Source of the DNA: Acidimicrobiales bacterium | GTDB lineage: Bacteria; Actinomycetota; Acidimicrobiia; Acidimicrobiales; DATDAH01 | Reading direction: 5' to 3' | Assembly: GCA_016794585.1 (NCBI GenBank) | Contig: JAEUJM010000019.1 | Coordinates: 62,001-126,000, forward strand | DNA length: 64,000 nt | In this document: positions 53,892-64,000 of the stretch, piece after piece | Layout: each line of letters begins with the position of its first letter | Numbering within the stretch: position 1 is the first letter of the stretch | Made by a program: the position numbers and the translations under genes | The notes under the pieces: model-generated | Databases searched by the model: none | Told to the model about the DNA's origin: nothing | Seen by the model: the letters and a program-made list of their open reading frames with translations, nothing else

Positions 53892-54046
53892 CAAGGCGTG
53901 GGCGGCTCGACCATGGCCTCGAGGAGCTCTCGCAGGCCGCCGACCTTCAGGTTCTTCATCACGGTGCCCGGCGTGGTCTCGCCCTTCTCCCACTCCATCC
54001 AGTACGAGAGGAGCTTGGCGGGGTCGGGCGGCGGGCGCTGGTCCAT
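53891..54046 (-). CDS. 51-residue conserved-looking small protein
   Basis: Encodes MDQRPPPDPAKLLSYWMEWE, continuing KGETTPGTVMKNLK, then VGGLRELLEAMV and a Pro-rich end. Its composition (helical, Trp- and Leu-bearing, charged) and the tight TGATG coupling to the NUDIX gene support expression. No Walker, metal or membrane motif is present. Function unknown; it may be an accessory of the NUDIX enzyme. Confidence 0.65.
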   Translation of the reverse strand: MDQRPPPDPAKLLSYWMEWEKGETTPGTVMKNLKVGGLRELLEAMVEPPTP

Positions 54047-54052
54047 GGGCCG

Positions 54053-54847
54053 ATGGTACCGGCGCGTGTGCTAGCAAACGGAGCTGTGGGGCGTGCACAG
54101 GATCCGGCCAAGCCGCCGAAGCTGGTCGACAGCTATGGGCTGTTGCTCGTGGTCATCCTCGCCCAGTTCGTCCTGATCCCCTTCCTCGACGACAACAAGT
54201 GGGGGGCCACCATCCAGGGGTTCCTGATGGCGGCGGTGCTGCTCCTGGCCCTGCGCATCTCCCACGTGACGCCCCGCACCCACCGGCTCGCCCTCGGCGC
54301 CGTCACCCTGGCCCTGCTCGGCCTGGCCGGTAACGCGTTGGCCGGGGTCACCGACAGCGAGGCCTTCTCGAGCCTGCTCCTCGGCGTCCTCGTGGTCGTG
54401 ACCCCGGTGGTGATCCTGCGCCGCATCTTCCAGCACCTGGTGATCAGCGGCCAGACCGTGCTGGGCGCCATCTGCGCCTACCTGCTGTTCGGCATGGCCT
54501 TCGCGTTCGTCTACCACGCGATGTGGGACATCGATCCCAGCGTGTTCGGGGGGAACCTCGGGGAGAGTCCCCAGTTCGGGCTGCTCTACTTCAGCTACGT
54601 CACCCTGGCCACCCTCGGCTACGGCGACATCGTGCCCGTGGGCCAGCTGGCGCGGTCGTTCGCCATGATCGAGTCGCTGGTCGGCCAGATCTTCCTGGTG
54701 ACCCTCGTGGCCGCGCTGGTCGGCAACCTCGGGCGGGTCCGCCACCAGACCGGCCGCCTCCTCGCCCGTTCCGAGGAGGAAGCGGTCGAGGAGGTCCAGC
54801 AGGCCGAATCCGAGGACGGCGGCGTGCCGCCCGACGAGGTGCCCTAG
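54053..54847 (+). CDS. Two-pore-type potassium channel protein
   Basis: Up to 264 residues. About four to five helices in the first part are followed by a pore region FSYVTLATLGYGDIVPVG with the K+ filter TLGYGD, an inner helix and an acidic cytoplasmic tail. No RCK/TrkA domain follows. The start is uncertain (ATG 54053, GTG 54068 or GTG 54086), since ATG 54053 would leave only six bases to the divergent small gene. It ends in a shared CTAG with the convergent SRPBCC gene. Confidence 0.9.
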   Translation: MVPARVLANGAVGRAQDPAKPPKLVDSYGLLLVVILAQFVLIPFLDDNKWGATIQGFLMAAVLLLALRISHVTPRTHRLALGAVTLALLGLAGNALAGVTDSEAFSSLLLGVLVVVTPVVILRRIFQHLVISGQTVLGAICAYLLFGMAFAFVYHAMWDIDPSVFGGNLGESPQFGLLYFSYVTLATLGYGDIVPVGQLARSFAMIESLVGQIFLVTLVAALVGNLGRVRHQTGRLLARSEEEAVEEVQQAESEDGGVPPDEVP

Positions 54848-55227
54848 CCCTCGAGCTTGTCCTTCAGGGCGCCGAGCGCTCCCTGGTAGATGTCCTTGAA
54901 CATGGCGGCGCCCTCGGGCTCCACGTCGACCTGCCAGGTCACCCGGGAGCCGCCGTCGGCGCCGTCGTGCACGGTGATGGTGGCGAGGTGGCTGTCGAGC
55001 GGCACGGGGCCGTCGACGATGGCGTAGGCGATGGAGCGGGCGTCCTCGTCACGGCCCTTCAGCTGCTCCTTGATCTCCATGCCCATCATCGAGATCGTCC
55101 GGACGTCGCCGTCGACGGTGCACTCGTCGATCCCGGGCATCCAGATCAGCCCCCCGAAGTCCCCCACGACCGCCCACGTCTCCGAGGGCGAAGCGTCGAT
55201 CTCGATCTCTGCAGTCTCCGAATCCAT
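54844..55227 (-). CDS. SRPBCC (START-like) family protein
   Basis: 127 residues of the Bet v 1-like fold: EIEIDASPSETWAVVGDFGG at the N-terminus is the classic polyketide-cyclase/dehydrase opening, with a middle WMPGIDECTVDG and the end TWQVDVEPEG and GALGALKDKLEG helix. Such proteins bind hydrophobic ligands. No ligand can be named. The ATG at 55227 lies just beyond the groEL terminator. Confidence 0.88.
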   Translation of the reverse strand: MDSETAEIEIDASPSETWAVVGDFGGLIWMPGIDECTVDGDVRTISMMGMEIKEQLKGRDEDARSIAYAIVDGPVPLDSHLATITVHDGADGGSRVTWQVDVEPEGAAMFKDIYQGALGALKDKLEG

Positions 55228-55266
55228 GGCGCCTGACCCTAGACGCGCCACGGCGTCCGAAAACCC

Positions 55267-55299
55267 GAAGAGCGCCGGCCCGAAGGGCCGGCGCTCTTC
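55267..55299 (-). terminator. 15-bp perfect hairpin after the groES-groEL operon
   Basis: GAAGAGCGCCGGCCC / GGGCCGGCGCTCTTC with a GAA loop, the most stable hairpin in this region. It lies downstream of groEL on the minus strand, beyond structured element copy C, and before the SRPBCC gene. Read toward SRPBCC it would end the chaperonin transcript. Confidence 0.75.
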
Positions 55300-55350
55300 C
55301 AGACTCGGAATGAGCATGAGGTGATCAGCCCCACCGGGGCGAGGAGCGAG

Positions 55351-55450
55351 CCCCCGGGGGGTGGCGCCGATCCGGAGGGTCCGAGAGATCGCCACATGCC
55401 TTTCCGTGGCGATTCTCGGATACCGGATCGGTGACAGGACCCGCCGGGGG
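55351..55450. ncRNA. Structured intergenic element, copy C
   Basis: P1: 55351-55362 with 55439-55450, one G/G mismatch at the position bulged in copy A. Internal loop: GGC (55363-55365) against GACAGG (55433-55438). P2: GATCCGG 55369-55375 with CCGGATC 55423-55429, extended by GCC/GGT. Loop: AGGG against TA. P3: 55380-55395 with 55406-55420, unpaired G at 55387, terminal loop 55396-55405. Nine or more base pairs differ from copy A and all remain paired. It lies 26 nt beyond the groEL stop and before the hairpin at 55267. Confidence 0.72.
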
Positions 55451-55476
55451 CGGTCAGCCGCGCCCCAGCGGGAGGA

Positions 55477-57129
<1,653 letters not shown>

Positions 57130-57420
57130 CTACTTGACGATCGCGAGGACGTCGCGGGCCGAGAGGATCAGGAGATCCTGGCCGCCCGAGGAGATCTCGG
57201 TGCCGCCGTACTTGCTGTAGACGACGGTGTCACCGACGCTCACGTCCATGGGGATGAGCTCGCCGGTCTGATCGGAGCGCTTGCCGGGGCCGACGGCGAG
57301 GACTTCGCCCTGCTGGGGCTTCTCCTTGGCGGTGTCGGGGATGACCAGGCCGCTGGCGGTGGTCTCCTCGGACTCGCCGGGCTTGACGACGATGCGGTCG
57401 TCGAGGGGCTGGAGGTTCAT
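57130..57420 (-). CDS. groS: GroES co-chaperonin
   Basis: 96-residue GroEL lid. [20 protein letters not shown], the mobile loop [11 protein letters not shown], and [15 protein letters not shown] are typical. Only six bases separate it from groEL, so both are one operon. A perfect CIRCE lies upstream, indicating heat-shock repression by HrcA. Confidence 0.98.
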   Translation of the reverse strand: MNLQPLDDRIVVKPGESEETTASGLVIPDTAKEKPQQGEVLAVGPGKRSDQTGELIPMDVSVGDTVVYSKYGGTEISSGGQDLLILSARDVLAIVK

Positions 57421-57483
57421 TGCGGGTAACTCCCTGTGTCTTCTCGGACGTTGCTTCTCGGCTGCGTGCTTCTGGTGGAAGCT

Positions 57484-57510
57484 TTAGCACTCTCGGGTGC
57501 CGAGTGCTAA
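57484..57510 (-). promoter_or_regulatory. CIRCE operator (HrcA binding site)
   Basis: TTAGCACTC (57484-57492), a 9-bp spacer, then GAGTGCTAA (57502-57510). This is a perfect match to the CIRCE consensus TTAGCACTC-N9-GAGTGCTAA, 63 bp before groES. HrcA is expected to repress groES-groEL here. It also lies 51 bp before the divergent SGNH gene at 57562, which could be affected. Confidence 0.96.
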
Positions 57511-57561
57511 TGCTACGACCGCGACCGCGAAGGCGGCAACCCGGAGTGCGAGACTCTGCGC

Positions 57562-59166
57562 ATGGGGACGGTGGTGACGACCGGCCCTCCGGCGACCCGC
57601 AGCGGTCCCGGAGCGGCCCGTGCGACCCGCAAGTGGGTCGGTCCGTTCGTCGCGGCGTCGTTGGCCCTCGCCCTGGTGGCGTGGGGTCGCCCCCTGGCGG
57701 CCCTCGCCGTCGCCCTCTTGGCGCTGGCGCTCGGCCAGGCCCAGACCCTCCATCCGGGGTTCGGTCCGGCGGTCCGCCGTGGCGTTGCCTCCCTGCGCCA
57801 CGGTGCGGGACGCGCCCTCTCGTTCGTGGCGCTGGGCGCCCTCTTCGTCGTGGTCATCGTGCCCTTCTGGGTCGTGACCACCCCGTTGCGTCGACGGCCG
57901 TTCGGCGTGCCGCGCGGGGCGGACGGCTGGGTCCCCAGGACGCCCGCACCCCGGGTCGCGGCGGGCGGCGAGACCCCGACGGAGGAGACCGGCCCGATCG
58001 AGGCCGCGCCCCGGCGGGCTGTCGGCGGCGAGCCCTCCCGTCGGCGCCTGACCACGGGGGGCCTGCTCGGCCGGCTCGCCCTCGCGGTCGTGGCGCTGGT
58101 GGCGCTCGACGTCGCGCTCGGTGCGTTCCTCGGCGGCACCGGGATCGCGCCGGGCGAGCAGGCGGCGTTCCTCCAGGCCCAACGCTGGCTCGTCGACACC
58201 ATGGACGCGCCCGCCGTCCGCGACGAGCCCTGGGCCGAGCAGTACACCGAGGACGGCCTGCGTCTCTTCGCCGAGCGCCAGGACTACGAGCCCTACCTGA
58301 TGTACGGCTTCCATCCCTACGAGAGCCGCTACATCAACACCACGGACCTCGAACGGATCTCGTACCAGCCCGCCGTGCCCGACGGCGAGGAACCCCTCCG
58401 GGTGGCCATCTTCGGGGGCTCGGTCGTGTGGGGGGTGGGCCAACGTGACGATCACACCATCGCCTCCGAGCTGGCACGCGTCGCCGAGTCCGAAGGGATC
58501 GCCCTCGAGGTGCACAACTACGGCATGTACGGCTGGGTCGCCTGGCAGCAGTACCAGTACTTCGAGCGACTCCTCGCCGCCGGCGAGCGCTACGACCTGG
58601 CGGTCTTCTACGACGGCCTCAACGACTTCGCCGTGCAGCAGAGCGACTTCTCGGAGGACCCCACCCACGGTGGATCGCAGCTGATGCGCCACCTCGGCGG
58701 CGAGGTCCACCAGCGGTACTACACCGAGCCCGGCTACCTCGACAGCGTGCGGGACCTCGCCACCGCCTATCGCCGCAACAGCGGCGTGGCCCGCCTCGTC
58801 GACCGCTTCACCCGCGCACCCGGCGAGCTGCCCTCGTGGATGCAGAGCGAGCGGGTGGCCAGCCCGGCGATCGTGGTGGACACCGCACTCGACGTGTACG
58901 CCCGCAGCCACGCCGCCGCCCGCGACGTCGCCGCCCGCCACGACGTGCCTGTGCGCTTCGTCCTCCAGCCCCAGGCCCACGGCTGGGACCCCGCCTTCCT
59001 CGACGGGCTCCCGCCGGGCACCATCGACGGCACCCGCGTCTACGACGGCGTCGAGGACGACGTGTACCTCGACGGCGCCCACACCAACGAGCTCGGCGCC
59101 CGCCTCGCCGCCGAGGACCTGTGGGGCCACGTGCGCCCGGCGCTGGACCCGGCAACTGCCGAGTAG
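57562..59166 (+). CDS. Membrane-anchored SGNH-fold protein, paralogue 3
   Basis: 534 residues, the shortest of the three related proteins. There are hydrophobic segments at about 25-60 and 90-115, a hydrophilic Pro/Arg stretch, and a helix near 170-195. The catalytic domain carries IFGGSVVWGVGQRDDH (Ser, about 287), HNYGMYGWVAW, VFYDGLNDFA and DGAHTNELGARLA (about 505). Active-site residues are intact although the GDS is GGS. It is transcribed divergently from groES across the CIRCE. Probable acyl-esterase or acyltransferase on a surface glycan; substrate unknown. Confidence 0.8.
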   Translation: MGTVVTTGPPATRSGPGAARATRKWVGPFVAASLALALVAWGRPLAALAVALLALALGQAQTLHPGFGPAVRRGVASLRHGAGRALSFVALGALFVVVIVPFWVVTTPLRRRPFGVPRGADGWVPRTPAPRVAAGGETPTEETGPIEAAPRRAVGGEPSRRRLTTGGLLGRLALAVVALVALDVALGAFLGGTGIAPGEQAAFLQAQRWLVDTMDAPAVRDEPWAEQYTEDGLRLFAERQDYEPYLMYGFHPYESRYINTTDLERISYQPAVPDGEEPLRVAIFGGSVVWGVGQRDDHTIASELARVAESEGIALEVHNYGMYGWVAWQQYQYFERLLAAGERYDLAVFYDGLNDFAVQQSDFSEDPTHGGSQLMRHLGGEVHQRYYTEPGYLDSVRDLATAYRRNSGVARLVDRFTRAPGELPSWMQSERVASPAIVVDTALDVYARSHAAARDVAARHDVPVRFVLQPQAHGWDPAFLDGLPPGTIDGTRVYDGVEDDVYLDGAHTNELGARLAAEDLWGHVRPALDPATAE

Positions 59167-59176
59167 GCCGACGGAC

Positions 59177-60181
59177 TCAGACCAGGCGCAGGGACGGGTC
59201 GGCGCCGGCGCCGAGGCTCGTGGGCCCGTCGTGGTGCAGGCGCCACCAGCCCGCGGCGGCCACCATGGCGGCGTTGTCGGTGCACATGGCCAGGCTGGGG
59301 ACGTAGCCCTTGCGGCCGCTGGCGTCGCAGGCGTCGAGGAACACCTCGCGCAGGCGGGAGTTGGCGGCCACGCCGCCGCCGAGGCACAGCACGTCGGCGC
59401 CGACCTCGTCGGCCGCGGCCAGGGTCTTGGCCACCAGCACGTCGACCACGGCCTCCTGGAACGAGGCGGCCACGTCGGCCACGGCCACGTCGGGGTGCTT
59501 GCGCACGTGGTTGACCACCGAGGTCTTGAGACCGCTGAAGGAGAAGTCGAGGCCGTCGTGGCGCATCGCCCGGGGAAAGGCGATGGCGTCGCGGTCGCCC
59601 TCGACGGCCAGGCGGTCGATGACCGGGCCGCCGGGGTAGCCGAGGTCGAGGTAGCGGGCCACCTTGTCGAAGGCCTCGCCGGCGGCATCGTCGATGGTCG
59701 AGCCGAGCACCCGGTGCTGGCCGTACGACTCGGTGGCGACGAGCAGCGTGTGGCCGCCGGACACGAGCAGGGTCACGAAGGGTGGCTCGACCTCGGGCGC
59801 CTCCAGTCCGGCGGCGTACAGGTGGGCCTCGAGGTGGTTGACGCCCACGAAGGGCACGCCCCAGGTGAGGGCGAGGGCCTTGGCGGTGCTGACCCCGACC
59901 AGCAGCGAGCCGATGAGGCCGGGGCCCACCGTGGCGGCGACGGCGTCGATGTCGCCCTCGGTCAGGCCCGCGCCGACGACGGCCTCGGCCACCACCGGCA
60001 CCGCCAGCTCGACGTGCGCCCGGCCGGCGATCTCGGGCACCACCCCGCCGAACTGGGCGTGGAGGTCGATCTGGCTGCTGACCACCGAGGACAGCACCCG
60101 CCGCGGCCCCTGGAGCACGGCCGCCGCCGTCTCGTCACAGGACGTCTCGATGCCGAGGATGCGGGCGTCGTCGGCGATCAC
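59177..60181 (-). CDS. tsaD: TsaD: tRNA N6-threonylcarbamoyladenosine synthase subunit
   Basis: 334 residues. Transfers threonylcarbamoyl to A37 of ANN-decoding tRNAs. ILGIETSCDETAAAVL, the metal site HLEAHLYAAGL, TLLVSGGHT, GEAFDKVARYL, FSFSGLKTSV and GGGVAANSRLR are all present. It starts at GTG 60181, overlapping the rimI stop (GTGA), and is the last gene of tsaE-tsaB-rimI-tsaD. Confidence 0.97.
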   Translation of the reverse strand: MIADDARILGIETSCDETAAAVLQGPRRVLSSVVSSQIDLHAQFGGVVPEIAGRAHVELAVPVVAEAVVGAGLTEGDIDAVAATVGPGLIGSLLVGVSTAKALALTWGVPFVGVNHLEAHLYAAGLEAPEVEPPFVTLLVSGGHTLLVATESYGQHRVLGSTIDDAAGEAFDKVARYLDLGYPGGPVIDRLAVEGDRDAIAFPRAMRHDGLDFSFSGLKTSVVNHVRKHPDVAVADVAASFQEAVVDVLVAKTLAAADEVGADVLCLGGGVAANSRLREVFLDACDASGRKGYVPSLAMCTDNAAMVAAAGWWRLHHDGPTSLGAGADPSLRLV

Positions 60182-60810
60182 GTGCGGTCCTCCCCGGGTG
60201 CGGCGTCGGTGCGGTCGGCCTCGGCGGTCACCCGGAGGCCGGCGGTCGGCACCGTGCCCGTGGGGTCGAGCTCGGCCGCGAGCCGGGCGAGGCGGGTGGC
60301 GTACTCGTCGGTGCCGATGTCGTTGGCCCACATCACGAGCGCGTCCTCCTTGACCTCGGCGTAGTAGTTCTTGCGCACCCCGGCCGGGACGAAGCCGAAC
60401 CGACGGTAGAGGGCGATGGCCGCGTCGTTGCTCACCCGGACCTCGAGGGTCAGGTTCTCGGCGCCGTGGGCCACCGCGGCGCGGGCGAGGCCCAGCAGCA
60501 CGCGGCCGGCGATCCCCCGGCGATGGAACTCGGGGGCGGTGGCCAGGGTGGTGACGTGGGCGTCGGGGCCGATGTACATCACGCCGCCGTAGCCCACGAC
60601 CTCGCCCCGGCTGCGGGCCACGAGGTAGCAGCGCAGGCCCCCGAGGGCCAGCTCGCTGAGGTAGAGCCCGTAGGTCCACGGCTTGGGGTACGCCTGCGTC
60701 TCGATGCGCAGCACCCCGCGCAGGTGTCGGCGGCGCATGGGCACGATGGCGAGGTCGTCAGGGGCACCGGCGGGGACCGCCACGACCTCGAGCTCGGTCG
60801 GGTCGATCAC
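60178..60810 (-). CDS. rimI: RimI-type ribosomal-protein-alanine acetyltransferase
   Basis: 210-residue GNAT. VPMRRRHLRGVLRIE opens the domain, VGYGGVMYIGPDAHVTTLATAP is followed by the acetyl-CoA loop EFHRRGIAGRVLL, and NDAAIALYRRFGFVPAGVRKNYY closes it. The C-terminal extension of about 45 residues is longer than in E. coli RimI. Its place between tsaB and tsaD is the usual actinobacterial order. Starts at GTG 60810. Confidence 0.92.
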   Translation of the reverse strand: MIDPTELEVVAVPAGAPDDLAIVPMRRRHLRGVLRIETQAYPKPWTYGLYLSELALGGLRCYLVARSRGEVVGYGGVMYIGPDAHVTTLATAPEFHRRGIAGRVLLGLARAAVAHGAENLTLEVRVSNDAAIALYRRFGFVPAGVRKNYYAEVKEDALVMWANDIGTDEYATRLARLAAELDPTGTVPTAGLRVTAEADRTDAAPGEDRT

Positions 60811-61514
60811 GAGGGCCCCTCGTCGGCGCGGGAGGTCCAGTTGGCGATCGCGTCGGGGGTGCGCAGGTACAGCGGCTCGAGCTCCCACGGCTGGATGAAC
60901 TCCTCACGCAGCGCCTGGGCGTGGGCGAGCTGCACGAGCGAGGCCGCGCTCGGGTGGGCGACCTCCTGATCGGCGACCCGCACCCGGCTGAGGCCCTCGA
61001 AGTCGTCGTTGTAGCGGCGGGCGCCGTCGCCCACGAGCAGGCACTCCTCGCCCCGGGCCACGAGCTCGGAGACCAGGTCGCCGGGCGAGCCCACCTGGTA
61101 CTCGCCGAGGCGCTGCACGCCGCCGGGCACCGGCCGGTAGAGCGCGTAGAACAGCTCACCCCGTCGAGCGTCCACGGCGGCGACGATCAGGCGGCCGGTC
61201 TCCCGCAACGGGAAGGCCACCAGGTCGAGGCTGGCCACGCCGATCATGGGCACCCGCAGCGCGTACGCCATGGCCTTCGCCGTGGCGATCCCGACCCGCA
61301 GGCCGGTGAACAGCCCCGGCCCGACGTCGACGGCGACCACCCCGATCTCGTCGAGGCCGACATCGGTCTGGGCCGCCAGGAACTCGATGGCGGGGGTCAG
61401 GGTCTCGGCGTGGCGGCGCCCACGGGCGACGGCCACCGAGCCGAGCACGCCCTCGTGGCCGCCGATGGCCACGCTCACCTGATCGGTGGCGGTGTCGATG
61501 CCGAGGATCAGCAC
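60807..61514 (-). CDS. tsaB: TsaB: tRNA threonylcarbamoyladenosine biosynthesis scaffold
   Basis: 235 residues, ASKHA fold, partner of TsaD. Typical parts are VLILGIDTATDQVSVAI, GRRHAETLTPAIEFL, VDVGPGLFTGLRVGIATAKA and DARRGELFYALY. Its GTG start at 61514 overlaps the tsaE end by seven bases, and its stop overlaps rimI (GTGA). Confidence 0.96.
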   Translation of the reverse strand: MLILGIDTATDQVSVAIGGHEGVLGSVAVARGRRHAETLTPAIEFLAAQTDVGLDEIGVVAVDVGPGLFTGLRVGIATAKAMAYALRVPMIGVASLDLVAFPLRETGRLIVAAVDARRGELFYALYRPVPGGVQRLGEYQVGSPGDLVSELVARGEECLLVGDGARRYNDDFEGLSRVRVADQEVAHPSAASLVQLAHAQALREEFIQPWELEPLYLRTPDAIANWTSRADEGPS

Positions 61515-61990
61515 GGGACGACCTCGGCGATGGCCTCGGCCAGCGCCGGCAGGCGGTCGGTCCAACCGGGGCCGACGGCGGTGAAGGCGATGCTGCGATC
61601 GTCGTCGCCCTCGCCGAGGGTGAAGCGCACCTCGAGGAAGTCGGGGGGCAGGGCGGGACGGATGGTGTCGCCCCACTCGATCAGGGTGACGGCCTCGTCC
61701 TCGAGCAGGTCGGCGATGTCGAGGTCGGCGGCCTCCTCGGGCCCGCTGAGGCGGTACACGTCGAGGTGGTGGACCCGCAGGCGACCCTCGTAGCGCTGCG
61801 CCAGCGTGAACGTGGGGCTGGTGATGGGCACCTCGACACCCAGCGCCGCGCCGAAGCCCTGGGTGAAGGCGGTCTTGCCGGCCCCGAGGTCGCCGGCGAG
61901 CACGAGCAGGTCCCCGGCGCGGACCTGACCGGCGACGGCGGCGGCGACGGCCCTGGTGCCCGCCGCCGAGGTGGTGGCGACCTCGAACAT
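61508..61990 (-). CDS. tsaE: TsaE: ATPase of the t6A pathway
   Basis: 160 residues. The Walker A LAGDLGAGKTAFTQGF (about residue 38) and ITSPTFTLAQRYEG with HHLDVYRL follow the family pattern, then LIEWGDTIRPALP. It couples ATP hydrolysis to the TsaB-TsaD cycle. First gene of the operon. Confidence 0.96.
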   Translation of the reverse strand: MFEVATTSAAGTRAVAAAVAGQVRAGDLLVLAGDLGAGKTAFTQGFGAALGVEVPITSPTFTLAQRYEGRLRVHHLDVYRLSGPEEAADLDIADLLEDEAVTLIEWGDTIRPALPPDFLEVRFTLGEGDDDRSIAFTAVGPGWTDRLPALAEAIAEVVPC

Positions 61991-62133
61991 CGTGCCCAGG
62001 CTAGGGCCGTCGCCCCCACTCGACCCCTCCCCGGACCCCACCCCCCTCGTTCCGGGTCCACCCCGTTGTTCCCTGCGACAACACGGTGGTCCCAGAAGGG
62101 GCCGAACGGGCCGGCAGGGCAGGATCGGGACGG

Positions 62134-62991
<858 letters not shown>

Positions 62992-63079
62992 GGCACGAGC
63001 GTAGGTCTACGGTCGGGGCGGGAACCGCGCGACGACCGATCACGGGACGTCGCACCGCTACGGAGAGGGAGCAACCCCC

Positions 63080-63451
63080 ATGCTCGAAGGCTTCAAGAAG
63101 TTCATCATCCAGGGCAACGCCATCGACCTGGCCGTCGGCCTCATCCTCGGCCTCGCCTTCAAGGAGGTGGTCAACGCGCTCGTGGACGGCATCATCATGC
63201 CGATCGTGGCGGCCATCATCGGCAAGCCCGACTTCAACGACCTGACCATCGGCATCGGCGACAGCGTGATCCGCTACGGCGTGCTCATCACCGCCATCGT
63301 CAACCTGCTGCTCGTGGGTGCGGCGCTGTACTTCTTCCTGGTCGTGCCCATGAACGCCCTGCGGGAGCGTCGCGCCGCCGGCGCCGCACCGGCCGACCCC
63401 ACCAACGAGGAGAAGATGGTCCTGCTGCTCGAGCAGATCGCCGCCAAGTAA
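63080..63451 (+). CDS. mscL: MscL: large-conductance mechanosensitive channel
   Basis: 123 residues. It opens under membrane tension to release solutes. The N-terminal amphipathic helix MLEGFKKFIIQGNAIDLAVG runs into the first membrane helix. LVDGIIMPIVAAI and a second helix (ITAIVNLLLVGAALYFFLVV) follow, and the C-terminal helix has EEKMVLLLEQIAAK. Normal length. Confidence 0.97.
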   Translation: MLEGFKKFIIQGNAIDLAVGLILGLAFKEVVNALVDGIIMPIVAAIIGKPDFNDLTIGIGDSVIRYGVLITAIVNLLLVGAALYFFLVVPMNALRERRAAGAAPADPTNEEKMVLLLEQIAAK

Positions 63452-63461
63452 CGGCGGAGCC

Positions 63462-64000
63462 TCAGCCGCCCCGGTAGACCCGGGGCACCCGCGGGCCGAT
63501 CCCGCACACCACCTCGTAGCCGATGGTGCCGAGGCGGTCGCCCCACTCGTTGGCGGTGACCGCCTCGGCGCCCTGGCGGCCGATGAGGACGACCTCGTCG
63601 CCGACCGCCACCGGGTCGTCGCCGCAGTCGACCATCAGCTGGTCCATGGTGACCACGCCGACGATGGGTCTGCGCCGGCCTCCGACGAGGACCTCGCCGC
63701 CCACCCCGCTGAGGCGCCGGGGCACGCCGTCGGCGTAGCCCAGGGGGACCGTGGCGACGGTGGCGTCGCGGCCGAACTCGTGGCGGAGGCCGTACGACAC
63801 CCGCTCGCCGGCGCCCACGCGCTTCACGTGGGTGACGTGGGCGTGCAGCGACAGGGCCGGCTGGAGGGCGGCCACGCCGGTCAGCGCCGGCGCCGGATCG
63901 ATGCCGTAGACGGCGATCCCGGCTCGGACGAGGTCGAAGCGGGCTTCGGGATGCACGAGCGCGGCAGCGGAGTTGGCGGCGTGCAACAGGGGCGGGTGCA
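63462..64000 (-). CDS. alr: Alanine racemase, C-terminal part (5' end beyond window)
   Basis: The reading frame enters from the right edge. HAANSAAALVHPEA, VRAGIAVYGIDPAP and RVGAGERVSYGL are seen, the last with the catalytic Tyr that attacks from the other subunit, followed by VPLGYADGVPRRL and VTMDQLMVD. PLP enzyme converting L- to D-alanine for the cell wall. The N-terminal PLP-lysine segment lies outside the window. Confidence 0.95.
   Translation of the reverse strand, partial: HPPLLHAANSAAALVHPEARFDLVRAGIAVYGIDPAPALTGVAALQPALSLHAHVTHVKRVGAGERVSYGLRHEFGRDATVATVPLGYADGVPRRLSGVGGEVLVGGRRRPIVGVVTMDQLMVDCGDDPVAVGDEVVLIGRQGAEAVTANEWGDRLGTIGYEVVCGIGPRVPRVYRGG

Overview
The window is 64 kb of a high-G+C bacterial chromosome. 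Gene content points to an actinomycete, most likely class Acidimicrobiia (inference): an F420-type luciferase-like oxidoreductase, GuaB3, a CIRCE-controlled groES-groEL pair, TatA/B/C with many Tat-exported redox or ferritin-like proteins, GTG starts and almost continuous ATGA/GTGA/TGATG gene overlaps. The window is cut inside a trypsin-like protease at the left end and inside alanine racemase at the right end. No rRNA, tRNA, CRISPR array or integrase was recognised.

Layout. 1-3.9 kb (minus): purN-purH-folD and a secreted serine protease. 4.0-13.4 kb (plus): one long, mostly overlapping run for a surface glycan or glycolipid. It holds two small membrane proteins, two paralogous GT-C-like membrane proteins at its two ends, a split transketolase, a GT2 glycosyltransferase, a TIGR03032-type protein, a sulfotransferase and a sugar-nucleotide epimerase. 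13.7-16.1 kb (minus): sucD, sucC and a free-standing B12-binding subunit. 16.1-23.9 kb: a LuxR-type large regulator, an acyl-CoA ligase, a lipoprotein and a YibE/F membrane protein.

23.9-28.7 kb is a compact module. A SipW-type (ER-type, S26B) signal peptidase, a GGDEF-EAL protein, a coupled 30-residue micro-ORF and two SipW-type exported proteins lie together, which suggests c-di-GMP-linked surface fibre export. Next to it, 28.7-31.7 kb is a single A+T-richer gene for an Mrr-like nuclease fused to a NACHT NTPase, a likely horizontally acquired anti-phage gene.

31.9-49.5 kb contains pcrA, a dienelactone hydrolase, an F420 oxidoreductase, zapE, a DUF1800/DUF1501 pair, two ferritin-like Tat substrates, tatC, tatB and tatA, guaA and guaB3, and a GT39-like glycosyltransferase coupled to an SGNH-fold membrane protein. 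Two more paralogues of that SGNH protein lie at 50.1-51.8 and 57.6-59.2 kb. 49.6-64 kb also holds a PLP decarboxylase, a NUDIX hydrolase with a 51-residue partner, a potassium channel, groEL-groES with CIRCE, the tsaE-tsaB-rimI-tsaD operon, an S58 peptidase, mscL and alr.

The most unusual signal is a dispersed structured intergenic element, with three full copies (13446-13551, 43190-43277, 55351-55450) and one partial copy. Its helices differ in sequence but stay paired, and its internal loops are invariant. All three full copies lie 26-105 nt beyond the stop codon of a minus-strand housekeeping gene (sucD, guaA, groL).
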